A DNA stretch of 64,000 nt from Jeotgalibacillus marinus (GCF_040801915.1 NZ_JBFMIA010000002.1:248001-312000); one strand, 5' to 3'. Positions 1 to 9,229 are shown, numbered from the stretch's first letter. Numbers and translations: made by a program. Notes: generated by a model not told the origin, from the sequence alone.

Positions 1-550
1 CTAATTGCGATAAAATTTCTTTTACAACAAGCATACTGTTGGCATCAAGACCACTCAATGGCTCATCTAAAAACAGTAAATCAGGGTTATGTAATAAACT
101 TGAGATGATTAGCACTTTCTGCTTCATCCCTTTTGAAAAGGAAGAAAGACGTGAATAAATGACTTGGTCAATATCAAATTGACTCATCAGTTTTCTTGCT
201 TTATCAAGCGCTTCTTCTTCATCGATTCCATATAACCCAGCGACAAACGCAAGATATTCACTTGCCGTTAAGCTATCATAAATCTCTGCATTCTCCGGCA
301 CATAGCCAATTCGTCTTTTATATAAATGATCTTGGTCTTGAATATCCGTTCCGAAGACACTGATGCTACCACTGTATCCTTCGACAAGACCAAGCATCAT
401 TTTTACTGTTGTGCTTTTACCTGCTCCATTGGGTCCGATATAGCCCACAATTTGCCCTTGATACACCGTCAAGTTAATGCTTTTGAGCACATCCTCTCCA
501 CCGTAACTTTTTGTTAAACCTTCAAGCCTGATTACTTCTTTTCTATCCAT
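1..550 (-). CDS. ABC transporter ATP-binding protein (3' end cut off)
   Basis: The ATPase subunit of an ABC-2/BcrA-type exporter; the window edge removes the C-terminus after about 183 residues. Walker A is GPNGAGKST at residues 39-47, the signature region reads SSFSKGMKQK (an FSKGM variant of LSGGQ), and Walker B is LLFLDEPLSGLD. The ATG at 550 is preceded by a GGGTGG-like ribosome site. The matching permease would lie left of the window. This type often works in antibiotic or bacitracin-like efflux, but the substrate cannot be told here. Family call firm, role unknown. Confidence 0.9.
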   Translation of the reverse strand, partial: MDRKEVIRLEGLTKSYGGEDVLKSINLTVYQGQIVGYIGPNGAGKSTTVKMMLGLVEGYSGSISVFGTDIQDQDHLYKRRIGYVPENAEIYDSLTASEYLAFVAGLYGIDEEEALDKARKLMSQFDIDQVIYSRLSSFSKGMKQKVLIISSLLHNPDLLFLDEPLSGLDANSMLVVKEILSQL

Positions 551-570
551 CTACTTCCGACCACCCTAGG

Positions 571-614
571 TAAAAGTAGCCGCCTACATGAATCGTAGAC
601 GGCATTTACTTTTA
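571..614. terminator. imperfect hairpin between two minus-strand genes
   Basis: Arms TAAAAGTA-GCCGCCTAC and GTAGACGGC-AT-TTACTTTTA pair around a 7-nt loop. The hairpin sits downstream of the acetyltransferase and upstream of the ABC ATPase, so it probably ends the acetyltransferase transcript. Confidence 0.5.
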
Positions 615-709
615 AGATTTTATTTTGTTGCTAAAACGCATGAAAATCAGCTTTGTAAAGCAATTGATTAAACGTTTTCCTAATGCTTCGCTCACCCGGA
701 ATCCAAGTT

Positions 710-1258
710 TTAAGGATTTAATGTCCTTTCAAATGTATCGATCCAAAAGCGTTGAATAACATTACCGTCTTCTTCGATAAAATCTTCTATTTGTAAGCCA
801 TTATTGTTACTAATTGTTTTAGCTGATGCACGATTATCTTCATCACAAACGACAAGCACTTTTGAAATTCCTAGACTTTTTGCCTCGATCAGCGCTAGTT
901 CCAGGAGTTTAGTTGCGAACCCTTTTCTTCGTTCACTTGGTCGAATACCATAGCCGATATGCCCCCCACTATTCAATAAATCTTCTGTTAGCTTGTGACG
1001 AATATGAACGGCACCAATCATTCTCTCGTCTTCTCCGATTAGTAAGAATGTAGAGCTCGATACCCATCCTGCTCTCAAACCTATTCCTTTTTCTTCATTT
1101 GTAAATAGCTTTAACATCTCTTGGAAGTCAGAAGGATCTTTTGTAATCGCTTGAGGAATGAATGGTTCCCCGCTTTTTATCCATTCTTGATAATAAGCTA
1201 AATATTGATCTTTTAATCTTTCAGAAGGTCTAGTTAAATACACATGTTCCATTGACAT
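710..1258 (-). CDS. GNAT family N-acetyltransferase
   Basis: A protein of about 182 residues with a GNAT fold of the RimJ/RimL type. The acetyl-CoA-binding region is visible as GYGIRPSERRKGFATKLLELAL, followed by a VVCDEDNRASAKTISNNNG segment typical of the fold's C-terminal half. It should transfer an acetyl group from acetyl-CoA to an amine; the substrate is not predictable. An upstream in-frame GTG (1267) is too close to the GAGGGG ribosome site, so ATG 1258 is preferred. It stands alone, with a hairpin downstream. Confidence 0.85.
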   Translation of the reverse strand: MSMEHVYLTRPSERLKDQYLAYYQEWIKSGEPFIPQAITKDPSDFQEMLKLFTNEEKGIGLRAGWVSSSTFLLIGEDERMIGAVHIRHKLTEDLLNSGGHIGYGIRPSERRKGFATKLLELALIEAKSLGISKVLVVCDEDNRASAKTISNNNGLQIEDFIEEDGNVIQRFWIDTFERTLNP

Positions 1259-1553
1259 CGGCAGCACATCCCCTCAGACTTTTTCCTATTTTACCCACAT
1301 CATAAGAAGATGTACAACCCCTTATAGCACTCTTTTAGAAAGAATCGTTCCGATCTATGTATTCTTTTCCATTGGCAAGATATTGTTTAGCTAGTGTGTC
1401 TTTTAGCAATTCAAACTCTTTGACAGCACTTCTGTTTTGGTAGGTATTTCTAGATCTTTTTTTTAAAAACTTCTCAATGAACGGTTTTAATCTTCTGATA
1501 TTTTAATGGTATATTAGTTGGAGAGATTCCTAATAGAATCGGAGGTACTACCT

Positions 1554-2402
1554 GTGCAAAGTGAAGAACAATTTTACCCAACTCTCTTGAACTGGGCTGA
1601 GAAATTCGAATCGATTCGCGTTGTCTTACAAACAAGTTCACGGGCAAATCCACATGCATTTAAAGACCGGTTTACAGATTATGATATTGAATTGTTTGTA
1701 GAAGATCTTGAATGGTTCCTACAAGATAAGTGGCTCGCTCAATTTGGAGAACTAATCGCAGCTGTTCCATTAAATCCGATGATCGATCATCAACACCTAA
1801 CGCGGCTTGTCCTGTTTGAAGATGGAACGAAAATTGATTTCCAAATCCAACATCTAGACTGCCTTCAAAAGTTTCAAACTCTCCCACCTGAATATGATAA
1901 TGGTTACCAAGTTTTACTCGATAAAGATCATCTCACAGAACACTTTAAAGCCCCTTCCCATACAGCTTATTACGTGTCTCCACCAACAAAAGAGGCTTAC
2001 CAAGAACTCGTTAATGATTTCTGGTGGGATACGTCGTACGTTGCCAAAAGCTTGTGGCGTGATGAACTTTTTTTCGCAAAATATATATTGGATAGTATCA
2101 TTCGTATCGTTTATTTGCGACCAATGATCGAGTGGCATCTCGGTGTAAAATATGATTGGGCCGTTAATCCAAATAAAGTTGGAAGGTGGTTTAAACGGTA
2201 TGTAGACTCTGATGTTTGGATAGAAATTGAACAAACATATGCTGGGGGAGAAATTAAGGATAACTGGAAATCACTTTTTGCCATGATGGACTTATTTAGG
2301 AAGCTGGCCAAAGAAGTAGGAGCATCGCTAGACTATAAATATGATGATCAAATCGATGAAAAGTTAACACAGTATTGCAAAGACATATCCACACTCAAGT
2401 AA
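1554..2402 (+). CDS. aminoglycoside 6-adenylyltransferase-like protein (ANT(6) family)
   Basis: 282 residues, the usual length for ANT(6)/AadK enzymes, which adenylylate streptomycin. The N-terminal nucleotidyltransferase region reads SSRANPHAFKDRF followed by DYDIELFV, matching the family's GSR-N-...-DYDI pattern, but the Gly before Ser-Arg is Ser here, which may affect activity. The GTG at 1554 is chosen because GGAGG lies 8 nt upstream; an in-frame TTG at 1518 has no such site. The C-terminal half (WHLGVKYDWAVNPNKVGRWFKRY) also fits the family. Resistance is inferred from homology only. Confidence 0.85.
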   Translation: MQSEEQFYPTLLNWAEKFESIRVVLQTSSRANPHAFKDRFTDYDIELFVEDLEWFLQDKWLAQFGELIAAVPLNPMIDHQHLTRLVLFEDGTKIDFQIQHLDCLQKFQTLPPEYDNGYQVLLDKDHLTEHFKAPSHTAYYVSPPTKEAYQELVNDFWWDTSYVAKSLWRDELFFAKYILDSIIRIVYLRPMIEWHLGVKYDWAVNPNKVGRWFKRYVDSDVWIEIEQTYAGGEIKDNWKSLFAMMDLFRKLAKEVGASLDYKYDDQIDEKLTQYCKDISTLK

Positions 2403-2961
2403 TTAATTCATTTCCCGTATTAGGTGCATTTTAAAAAATTTGATCACCCCAAACACATGATTTATTAATAATTTTGGATAAAATCTCTCCTGTCAGTAAC
2501 GGGAGAGAGCTCTTTCCCCATTAATTTAGCAGTGGGAAAATATGATTTAAGAGTCACACCTAGCCTCGCAGTAAAACTGAACTACTCCAGAACCCTCTTT
2601 ATCCTTATCATTTTCTAACAAATCACACCAATTCCTTAGCGTATTAGAGAAACTAATTTAAAGTCCTCCAGAAAGTCTCTATTGGAAAGGCGTTCCACTT
2701 CATGTACAATCACCACTATTCACCTAGTAAACTCCCATAAAAAAGATATATAACTATGAATGATTGCTTAGTTTCAAAAACAAAAAACACCCTTATGGTA
2801 TTATTTTTTCGATAAAACACGACAAAATATTTATATTATTTACATCAGCCGCCTTTTATTTTATTATTAAAACGAATCTTTGAAAACGATTCCATTTATA
2901 TTTATTTAACAGACTAACTTGTAAAACAAAAAAATATCACTTTATGTAGGAGGAAATTTAT
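2403..2961. other. intergenic region before cstA copy 1
   Basis: 559 bp without a credible gene. A CTCTCC/GGGAGAG hairpin near 2486-2511 may end the upstream gene. Near the right end lie the cre-like site (2881-2894) and the AGGAGG ribosome site of cstA (2948-2953). Nothing else stands out. Confidence 0.6.
2881..2894 (+). promoter_or_regulatory. cre-like site (CcpA) upstream of cstA copy 1
   Basis: TGAAAACGATTCCA matches the catabolite-response consensus WTGNNARCGNWWWCAW with one mismatch, and lies 68 bp before the TTG start. CcpA repression in the presence of glucose is expected for a carbon-starvation carrier. No comparable site is visible before copy 2. Confidence 0.55.
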
Positions 2962-4701
2962 TTGAATGCCATTGCAATAGCAGCCATTGGGCTTTTCATT
3001 TTCATTCTTGGGTATCGATTTTACTCAAAGTTTGTTGCTGAGAAAATATTCCGTTTAGACCCGAACTACGTAACACCTGCACACCGCTTTAAAGACGGGG
3101 TGGATTTTGTCCCAACGAATAAATTTGTACTTTGGGGGCACCATTTCACCTCCGTTGCTGGGGCTGCGCCAATTCTCGGTCCTGCGATTGCCGTCTATTG
3201 GGGCTGGCTACCAGCATTTATATGGGTGGTACTTGGTACTGTATTCGCTGCGGGGGTACATGACTTTGGAACACTCGTGCTTTCCGTGCGAAATAAAGGA
3301 CAATCAGTTGGAACACTTGCCAACAAGTTGATCGGTCAACGTGCAAAAATTTTGTTTCTCTTCATCATTCTTATTCTTGTTCTAATGCTTAACGCAGTAT
3401 TTGCTTGGGTTATTGCGAACTTATTTATTACGAACCCATCAAGTGTATTGCCAGTGTTTATCCAAATTCCACTAGCTCTTTGGATTGGTCATGCAGTATA
3501 TAAAAAGAACGTAAAAATGCTTGTTCCTTCTATTATTGCACTAGCAATCATGTATTTTGTTGCCATCGTGTCTGCAAAAGTTGAATTCTTACAGATCGAC
3601 CTTGTACGATATATGGGTGGTGAAGATGCTGCAGGACTTTTTGGACTCGGTGCAGTCTCTACCGCATTCTTCATTTGGATCATGGTCTTGATGGTGTATG
3701 TCTATATCGCTTCTACCCTACCAGTATGGAAGCTTCTACAACCACGGGACTTTATTAACTCGCATCAACTTATTGTTGGGTTAGCCATTTTATATCTTGG
3801 TCTTTTGTTCACGAACCCTGAAATCACTGCCCCAATCACAAACCCTGGTGCGGATGATGTTTCTTGGTTCCCACTACTATTTATTACAATTGCTTGTGGA
3901 GCGATTTCTGGTTTTCACGGACTTGTGTCATCCGGAACATCCTCTAAACAGTTAGATAAGGAAACAGATGCACGTTTTGTTGGGTACTCAGGGGCGATTG
4001 GTGAAGGAGTTCTTGCACTTGCTGCTATTATTGCTGTAGTAACATTGTTCCCTTCAAAAGAAGACTTCTTAGCTACGTATAGCAGCTTTGGAGCAGCTAA
4101 TGCTGATGGTCTTGGTTCCTTTGTTGCAGGGGCAAGTCAACTTGCGACTGGCTTAGGACTCCCTTCTGATATTGCTGCAACGATTGTATCCATCATTGTC
4201 GTAAGTTTTGCAGCTACAACACTCGATTCAGCTGTTCGACTTATGCGCTATATTATCGCTGAGCTTGGTGTGGAATACAAAGTACCTGCTTTAGCTAAAA
4301 CACACGTAGCAACAACGATCGCTGTTACTTCAAGTGCTGCGCTCGTGTTAATTCCTGAAGGACCCAATGGCTTTGGGTCAGGTGGTTACCTTCTTTGGCC
4401 TTTATTCGGTACCGCCAATCAATTATTAGCTGGGATCAGTTTACTCCTTATCTCAATTTGGCTGAAACGACTGGGCCGAAATTACATGATTACAATTATC
4501 CCGATGATCTTCCTCTTATTCATGACGTTATACGCGATGATCCAGCAGGTTATCTTTCAGTGGTCGTGGTGGGGAAGTGAATCAAATACGCTTCTCTTTG
4601 TGTTCGGAGCGATCATTATGGGATTTGCGATTTGGATTATTCTAACAGCCATTTCAGTATTGAGAAGTAACGATGACACGAAAATTGATTTAGAAGATTA
4701 A
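2962..4701 (+). CDS. cstA: carbon starvation protein CstA, copy 1
   Basis: A 579-residue polytopic inner-membrane protein of the CstA/BtsT family, whose members import pyruvate or peptides when preferred carbon is scarce. The conserved N-terminal block NKFVLWGHHFTSVAGAAPILGPAIA and the later TLDSAVRLMRY segment are present, and about 16 hydrophobic segments run through the length. The start is TTG 2962 with AGGAGG at 2948-2953. It heads a cluster with a cory-CC-star protein and an ArsA-like ATPase, and a second copy follows at 6412-8151. A cre-like site upstream suggests CcpA control. Confidence 0.95.
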   Translation: MNAIAIAAIGLFIFILGYRFYSKFVAEKIFRLDPNYVTPAHRFKDGVDFVPTNKFVLWGHHFTSVAGAAPILGPAIAVYWGWLPAFIWVVLGTVFAAGVHDFGTLVLSVRNKGQSVGTLANKLIGQRAKILFLFIILILVLMLNAVFAWVIANLFITNPSSVLPVFIQIPLALWIGHAVYKKNVKMLVPSIIALAIMYFVAIVSAKVEFLQIDLVRYMGGEDAAGLFGLGAVSTAFFIWIMVLMVYVYIASTLPVWKLLQPRDFINSHQLIVGLAILYLGLLFTNPEITAPITNPGADDVSWFPLLFITIACGAISGFHGLVSSGTSSKQLDKETDARFVGYSGAIGEGVLALAAIIAVVTLFPSKEDFLATYSSFGAANADGLGSFVAGASQLATGLGLPSDIAATIVSIIVVSFAATTLDSAVRLMRYIIAELGVEYKVPALAKTHVATTIAVTSSAALVLIPEGPNGFGSGGYLLWPLFGTANQLLAGISLLLISIWLKRLGRNYMITIIPMIFLLFMTLYAMIQQVIFQWSWWGSESNTLLFVFGAIIMGFAIWIILTAISVLRSNDDTKIDLED

Positions 4702-4715
4702 AGAACGATTACGTT

Positions 4716-4750
4716 AGGGAAAGGGATCATTTTCACATGGTCCCTTTCCT
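4716..4750 (+). terminator. hairpin after cstA copy 1
   Basis: AGGGAAAGGGATC pairs with GGTCCCTTTCCT around a short loop. The trailing GTATTTTACG is a poor U-tract, so it may attenuate rather than end transcription into the next two genes. A degenerate version (8170-8204) follows copy 2, part of the evidence for duplication. Confidence 0.5.
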
Positions 4751-4775
4751 GTATTTTACGAAGGGGTGATTAACT

Positions 4776-5036
4776 ATGATGCTCGATAAAATGAAAACAC
4801 TTATCGCTTATTACGAGGAAGTGTTAAGCATGCCACATCGCCAGGAAATTGCTCGTGAGTTGAGAGATGAAGACGATCTATTCCTTCTGTTACTTTATTC
4901 AGAAATGATCGGCATTCCAAACCCTGTTTATTACTATACGCTTGAACTTTATCCTTACATGATTGAGAAATTTCATGATTGGCATTTAAGAATGGGAATG
5001 GAGAAATCACCATTAGCAGGTATGCGTTGTTGTTAG
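4776..5036 (+). CDS. cory-CC-star family small protein
   Basis: An 86-residue soluble, acidic, Tyr-rich protein ending in Cys-Cys directly before the stop, with a central YSEMIGIPNPVYYYTLELYP segment. These features match the small family known as 'cory-CC-star', which is found beside ArsA-like ATPases. The function is not established; the terminal Cys pair could bind a metal or be modified. It has a good ribosome site (AAGGGGTG) and sits 33 bp before the ArsA-like gene, so the two are probably co-expressed. The family name is from memory; the gene itself is certain. Confidence 0.8.
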   Translation: MMLDKMKTLIAYYEEVLSMPHRQEIARELRDEDDLFLLLLYSEMIGIPNPVYYYTLELYPYMIEKFHDWHLRMGMEKSPLAGMRCC

Positions 5037-5069
5037 AACAAGATTAATTTGGCATAAAGGAGAATGGCA

Positions 5070-5993
5070 ATGGAAGTCTTAAGTAAAAGCATTATTTTTG
5101 TAGGTGGAAAAGGCGGCGTTGGTAAATCTACTTCTGCCGCTGCTATTGCTTGGAAATCAGCTCAACAAGGCAATCGAACACTGCTAATCTCAACCGATCC
5201 CGCACATAACGTTGGTGATATTTTCAACCGGAAATTGGATGGTAAAACCGTTGAAATCTCGAAAAACCTTTATGCGCTTGAGATCGATCCAGAAATCGAA
5301 ACGGCCACATATATTAAAGGGGTAAAAGAAAATATTAAAGGGGTCGTACATTCTCACATGATGGAGGAAGTTCATCGTCAGCTTGATACAGCAAAAGCCT
5401 CTCCTGGAGCCGATGAAGCAGCCCTATTTGATAAGTTGATTTCAATTATTTTAGAAGAACGAGCAAATTTTGATAAATTGGTGTTCGATACCGCACCTAC
5501 TGGTCATACAATTCGTTTGCTTACATTGCCAGAGCTAATGGGCGTGTGGATCGAAGGGTTACTTGATAAACGGAAAAAAACGAACGAAAACTATGCAGCA
5601 CTATTGAATGATGGTGAACCAGTTGAAGATCCTATTTATGAAGTATTAAAAACAAGACAAGAAAGATTTTCTAAGGCAAGAGACATATTGCTAAGTGAAA
5701 AGGAAACAGGATTTATCTTTGTTTTGAACCCAGAGCGTCTCCCGATTTTAGAGACGGAAAAGGCAATTGAATTACTGAATAAATATGATTTGCACGTCAA
5801 AACCTTAATTATCAATAAAGTATTGCCGGAAGAAGCAGATGGAGCTTTCTTTCTCGAACGAAAAAAACACGAGAAGAAGTATACTCAATTGATTAAAGAA
5901 ACATTTACAAAACAGCAATTGATCTATATTCCATTGTTCTCACAAGATATCGTAAGCAAAAATCATCTAGAATCATTTAGTGATCATTTTTAA
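5070..5993 (+). CDS. ArsA/GET3-like ATPase
   Basis: A 307-residue P-loop ATPase of the ArsA/GET3 class. The deviant Walker A GGKGGVGKST is near residues 12-21, switch I shows STDPAHN, and switch II is DTAPTGHTIRLL. These proteins act as dimers, driving arsenite efflux (ArsA) or guiding tail-anchored membrane proteins (GET3). No ArsB or ArsR is adjacent; the neighbours are a cory-CC-star protein and CstA, so an arsenite role is unlikely. ATG 5070 is preferred over 5064 because AAGGAG at 5057-5062 would be only 1 nt from the latter. Confidence 0.9.
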   Translation: MEVLSKSIIFVGGKGGVGKSTSAAAIAWKSAQQGNRTLLISTDPAHNVGDIFNRKLDGKTVEISKNLYALEIDPEIETATYIKGVKENIKGVVHSHMMEEVHRQLDTAKASPGADEAALFDKLISIILEERANFDKLVFDTAPTGHTIRLLTLPELMGVWIEGLLDKRKKTNENYAALLNDGEPVEDPIYEVLKTRQERFSKARDILLSEKETGFIFVLNPERLPILETEKAIELLNKYDLHVKTLIINKVLPEEADGAFFLERKKHEKKYTQLIKETFTKQQLIYIPLFSQDIVSKNHLESFSDHF

Positions 5994-6015
5994 AAACCTA
6001 ATTCATCTCGAATAA

Positions 6016-6050
6016 CAAAAAGGTCACAAGAGATTGCTTGTGATCTTTTT
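6016..6050 (+). terminator. terminator after the ArsA-like gene
   Basis: AAAAAGGTCACAAG pairs with CTTGTGATCTTTTT. The same hairpin, slightly changed, recurs at 8244-8276 after cstA copy 2. Confidence 0.75.
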
Positions 6051-6065
6051 GCATACGTAAATCAT

Positions 6066-6125
6066 TCTTATTATTCTTCCAACAAACCGTTCGCAAGGAA
6101 ACCACACTTAGGCAACAGCTGCAGT
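6066..6125 (-). pseudogene. fossil of the 3' end of the osmoprotectant-binding protein gene
   Basis: The stretch resembles 8285-8345, the C-terminal coding end of the substrate-binding protein at 8294-9202: shared pieces include ATTCTTATT, CCAACAA, CCGTT and AGGCAACA in the same order, after the same terminator. It has no usable reading frame. It shows that the duplicated block once reached into the neighbouring transporter gene. Confidence 0.6.
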
Positions 6126-6411
6126 ATCAGCGCGATGTAACTTATTTAAACTTTCTACTCATTCCACTCTCCTCCTTCTCACAAAAGGTTTTTAAAGAGC
6201 TTTGAAAGAATAAATGCTCGGTCACCACTATCATTACCAACTCTAGTATAAGTAATCTTGCACAATGGATAGCCAAACTTCGACAATAAACACATTTACA
6301 TTTCTGATTTTTCAATCTATTATTAAGATAAGTCTTAGAATCTTACATTTTTATTTAACAAAATACTTCGTCTATCACAAAAACTATCTTATGTAGAAGG
6401 AGGAGAATCAT
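6126..6411. other. intergenic region before cstA copy 2
   Basis: No gene visible. It contains an AGGAGGAG-like site on the minus strand (about 6165-6180) leading only to a six-codon frame, possibly another remnant. No cre-like sequence is seen, unlike the region before copy 1. Confidence 0.5.
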
Positions 6412-8151
6412 TTGAACGCCATTGCAATAGCAGCTATTGGTATTTTTATTTTCATTCTTGGGTATCGATTTTACTCAAAGTTTGTCGCTGAGAAAATATT
6501 CCGTTTAGACCCGAACTATGTAACACCTGCACATCGTTTTAAAGACGGGGTGGATTTTGTCCCAACGAATAAATTTGTACTTTGGGGGCACCATTTCACC
6601 TCCGTTGCTGGGGCTGCGCCAATTCTCGGTCCTGCGATTGCCGTCTATTGGGGCTGGCTACCAGCACTTTTATGGGTGGTGCTTGGGACTGTATTCGCTG
6701 CAGGGGTACATGACTTTGGAACACTCGTACTTTCCGTGCGTAATAAAGGTCAATCAGTTGGAACACTTGCAAACAAACTAATTGGTCAACGTGCAAAAAT
6801 TTTGTTTCTATTCATCATTCTTATTCTCGTTCTAATGGTCAACGCTGTATTTTCTTGGGTTATTGCAAACTTATTTATTACCTACCCATCAAGCGTATTG
6901 CCAGTATTTATCCAGATCCCATTAGCGATTTGGATTGGTCATGCCGTATATAAAAAGAACATAAAAATGCTTGTTCCTTCTTTGATCGCACTAGCAATAA
7001 TGTATTTTGTTGCCATCGTGTCTGCTAAAGTTGATTTCTTACAGATCGACCTTGTACGATATATGGGTGGTGAAGATGCAGCAGGAATTTTTGGACTCGG
7101 TGCAGTCTCTTCCGCATTCTTTATTTGGATCATGATCTTAATGGTGTATGTGTATATCGCTTCTACCCTACCAGTATGGAAGCTTCTACAACCACGAGAC
7201 TTTATTAACTCACATCAACTTATTGTTGGGTTAGGCATTTTATACCTTGGCCTTTTATTCACGAATCCTGAGATCACTGCCCCAATCACAAACCCTGGTG
7301 CGGATGATGTTTCTTGGTTCCCGCTGCTATTTATTACGATTGCTTGTGGAGCGATTTCTGGTTTCCATGGACTTATTTCATCCGGAACATCCTCTAAACA
7401 GTTAGATAGAGAAACAGATGCACGTTTTGTTGGATACTTAGGAGCGGTTGGTGAAGGAATCCTTGCACTTGCTGCTATTATTGCTGTAGTTACATTGTTC
7501 CCAACAAAAGAAGACTTTTTAGCCACGTATAACAGCTTTGGAGCGGCTAATGCTGAAGGTCTTGGTAGCTTTATTCAAGGGGCGAGTCAACTTGCAACCG
7601 GCTTAGGAATACCTGCTGATGTTGCTGGAACAATTGTATCCATCATTGTCGTAAGTTTTGCAGCTACATCACTCGATTCAGCTGTTCGACTTATGCGTTA
7701 TATTATCGCTGAGCTTGGTGTGGAATACAAAGTACCTGCTATAACTAAAACACACGTAGCTACAACGATTGCTGTTTCTTCAAGTGCTGCGCTCGTGTTA
7801 ATTCCTGAAGGACCCAATGGCTTTGGGTCAGGTGGTTACCTTCTTTGGCCGTTATTCGGTACTGCCAATCAGTTACTAGCTGGAATCAGTCTACTGCTTA
7901 TCTCCATTTGGCTAAAACGACTTGGCCGAAATTACTTAGTTACACTCATACCGATGTTATTCATTTTATTCATGACGTTATACGCAATGATTCAACAAGT
8001 TTTTGGGCAGTGGTCGTGGTGGGGCGATGACACAAATTCGCTTCTCTTTGTGTTCGGAGCAATCATTATGGTATTTTCTATTTGGATTATTCTAACATCC
8101 ATTTCTGTATTGACAAGGAATGATGACACGAAAATTGATTTAGAAGATTAA
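6412..8151 (+). CDS. cstA: carbon starvation protein CstA, copy 2
   Basis: 579 residues, the same length as copy 1 and differing only in scattered, mostly conservative positions (for example AFIWVV versus ALLWVV). DNA similarity is also high, including the TTG start and the AGAAGGAGG ribosome site, so this is a recent tandem paralogue. As for copy 1 it should be a polytopic pyruvate/peptide-type carrier. It lacks both the upstream cre-like site and the downstream cory-CC-star/ArsA pair, so it is probably regulated differently. Confidence 0.95.
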   Translation: MNAIAIAAIGIFIFILGYRFYSKFVAEKIFRLDPNYVTPAHRFKDGVDFVPTNKFVLWGHHFTSVAGAAPILGPAIAVYWGWLPALLWVVLGTVFAAGVHDFGTLVLSVRNKGQSVGTLANKLIGQRAKILFLFIILILVLMVNAVFSWVIANLFITYPSSVLPVFIQIPLAIWIGHAVYKKNIKMLVPSLIALAIMYFVAIVSAKVDFLQIDLVRYMGGEDAAGIFGLGAVSSAFFIWIMILMVYVYIASTLPVWKLLQPRDFINSHQLIVGLGILYLGLLFTNPEITAPITNPGADDVSWFPLLFITIACGAISGFHGLISSGTSSKQLDRETDARFVGYLGAVGEGILALAAIIAVVTLFPTKEDFLATYNSFGAANAEGLGSFIQGASQLATGLGIPADVAGTIVSIIVVSFAATSLDSAVRLMRYIIAELGVEYKVPAITKTHVATTIAVSSSAALVLIPEGPNGFGSGGYLLWPLFGTANQLLAGISLLLISIWLKRLGRNYLVTLIPMLFILFMTLYAMIQQVFGQWSWWGDDTNSLLFVFGAIIMVFSIWIILTSISVLTRNDDTKIDLED

Positions 8152-8243
8152 AAAACGATTACGTTCAGGGAAGGGATTATTTTTACATGATCTCTTTCCA
8201 GCTCGCGTTGTTTAGTTTAATGTCTGATATTCACTCTGGCATA

Positions 8244-8276
8244 CAAAAAGGTCACAAGGGTTACTTGTGACCTTTT
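8244..8276. terminator. bidirectional terminator between cstA copy 2 and the importer operon
   Basis: AAAAAGGTCACAAG and CTTGTGACCTTTT pair around GGTTA. With T-runs on both strands it can serve the two convergent units. Confidence 0.8.
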
Positions 8277-8293
8277 ACATGTTTAAAATATTC

Positions 8294-9202
8294 TTATTTT
8301 TTTTCCAACAACCCGTTTTCAATAAGCCATTCATAGGCAACAATTGAAACACTTTCTCTTTCAATATCCACACGATAATTTAACTCTCTCATGACGGTAC
8401 TGTCCAACTTTTCTGCTAATCGCGCTGTGATTTCTTCAATTTCAGGATATTTCTTGTACACTTCCTCGTTAATTGCAACAGCTACACGATAAGATGGGAA
8501 GAATTGTTCATCATCTTCTAGAAGGACGAGGTCATAATTTTTAATGGTGGCATCTGTTTCAAACGCTACAGAAACTTCCACTTGCTCATTATCTAGAGAT
8601 CGCTGGGTTAAACCGAGATCCATTTGTTTTATCTGATTCGAACCAAATTCAAAGCCATATGTTTGTTCTACACCTGGCACCCCGTCTAGACGATTAGCAA
8701 ATTCGGCGTCAGATGCGATTGCTAACTTTCCAGGGTTTTCATTGATATAGTCTGCTAGGTCACTTATTGATTGCAGTCCAAGCTCTCTTGCTTGTTCACT
8801 TCTCATAGCAAGAGCGTATGTGTTGTTGACATTCGACATATTCATCCAATGAATGCCGTTTTTGCTATCAATATCTTTAACCCTTTGAAAGGCTTCTTCT
8901 GGATCAGCAAGAGGTTCTTCTCCCATGAAGGTAACGAGTGCCGTTCCTGTATATTCCCACATCATGTCCACTTGTCCATTTTCTAATGCTGAACGTACTA
9001 CACTACTTCCAAGGTTATTCATTTGATTTACTTTAAACCCTTCTTCCACCAACAAGAAACCGGTCATTTCTGATAATAAGTATTGCTCGGTATAATTTTT
9101 TCCCCCTACTGTAATTTCTTTTCCTGAAATTCCCAAACTAGAACAGGCAGTAAGTATGACTGTGATTATCATTAGGGGAATAAGTTTGAGTGATTTATTC
9201 AC
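8294..9202 (-). CDS. osmoprotectant ABC transporter substrate-binding lipoprotein
   Basis: A 302-residue glycine betaine/choline-type binding protein (OpuCC/YehZ-like). The N-terminus has a lipoprotein signal ending in LTAC (Cys about residue 20), so it should be anchored to the outer face of the membrane. The opening KEITVGGKNYTEQYLLSEM is typical of the family. GTG start with GGAGG upstream. It is the last gene of a permease-ATPase-permease-binding protein operon. A fossil of its 3' end lies at 6066-6125. Confidence 0.9.
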   Translation of the reverse strand: MNKSLKLIPLMIITVILTACSSLGISGKEITVGGKNYTEQYLLSEMTGFLLVEEGFKVNQMNNLGSSVVRSALENGQVDMMWEYTGTALVTFMGEEPLADPEEAFQRVKDIDSKNGIHWMNMSNVNNTYALAMRSEQARELGLQSISDLADYINENPGKLAIASDAEFANRLDGVPGVEQTYGFEFGSNQIKQMDLGLTQRSLDNEQVEVSVAFETDATIKNYDLVLLEDDEQFFPSYRVAVAINEEVYKKYPEIEEITARLAEKLDSTVMRELNYRVDIERESVSIVAYEWLIENGLLEKK

Positions 9203-9229
9203 AAATCCAATACCTCCTATCCTCTATCG

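Noticed and set aside
326..517. Plus-strand 63-codon frame
   Set aside because: It is the antisense of the ABC ATPase, whose Walker A and B motifs are clear on the other strand.
1..550. Frameshift in the left-edge ABC ATPase
   Set aside because: On re-reading the bases around the start codon the frame is continuous from ATG 550.
7215..7526. 103-codon minus-strand frame within cstA copy 2
   Set aside because: Antisense shadow of a conserved membrane protein; an equivalent frame is broken in copy 1.
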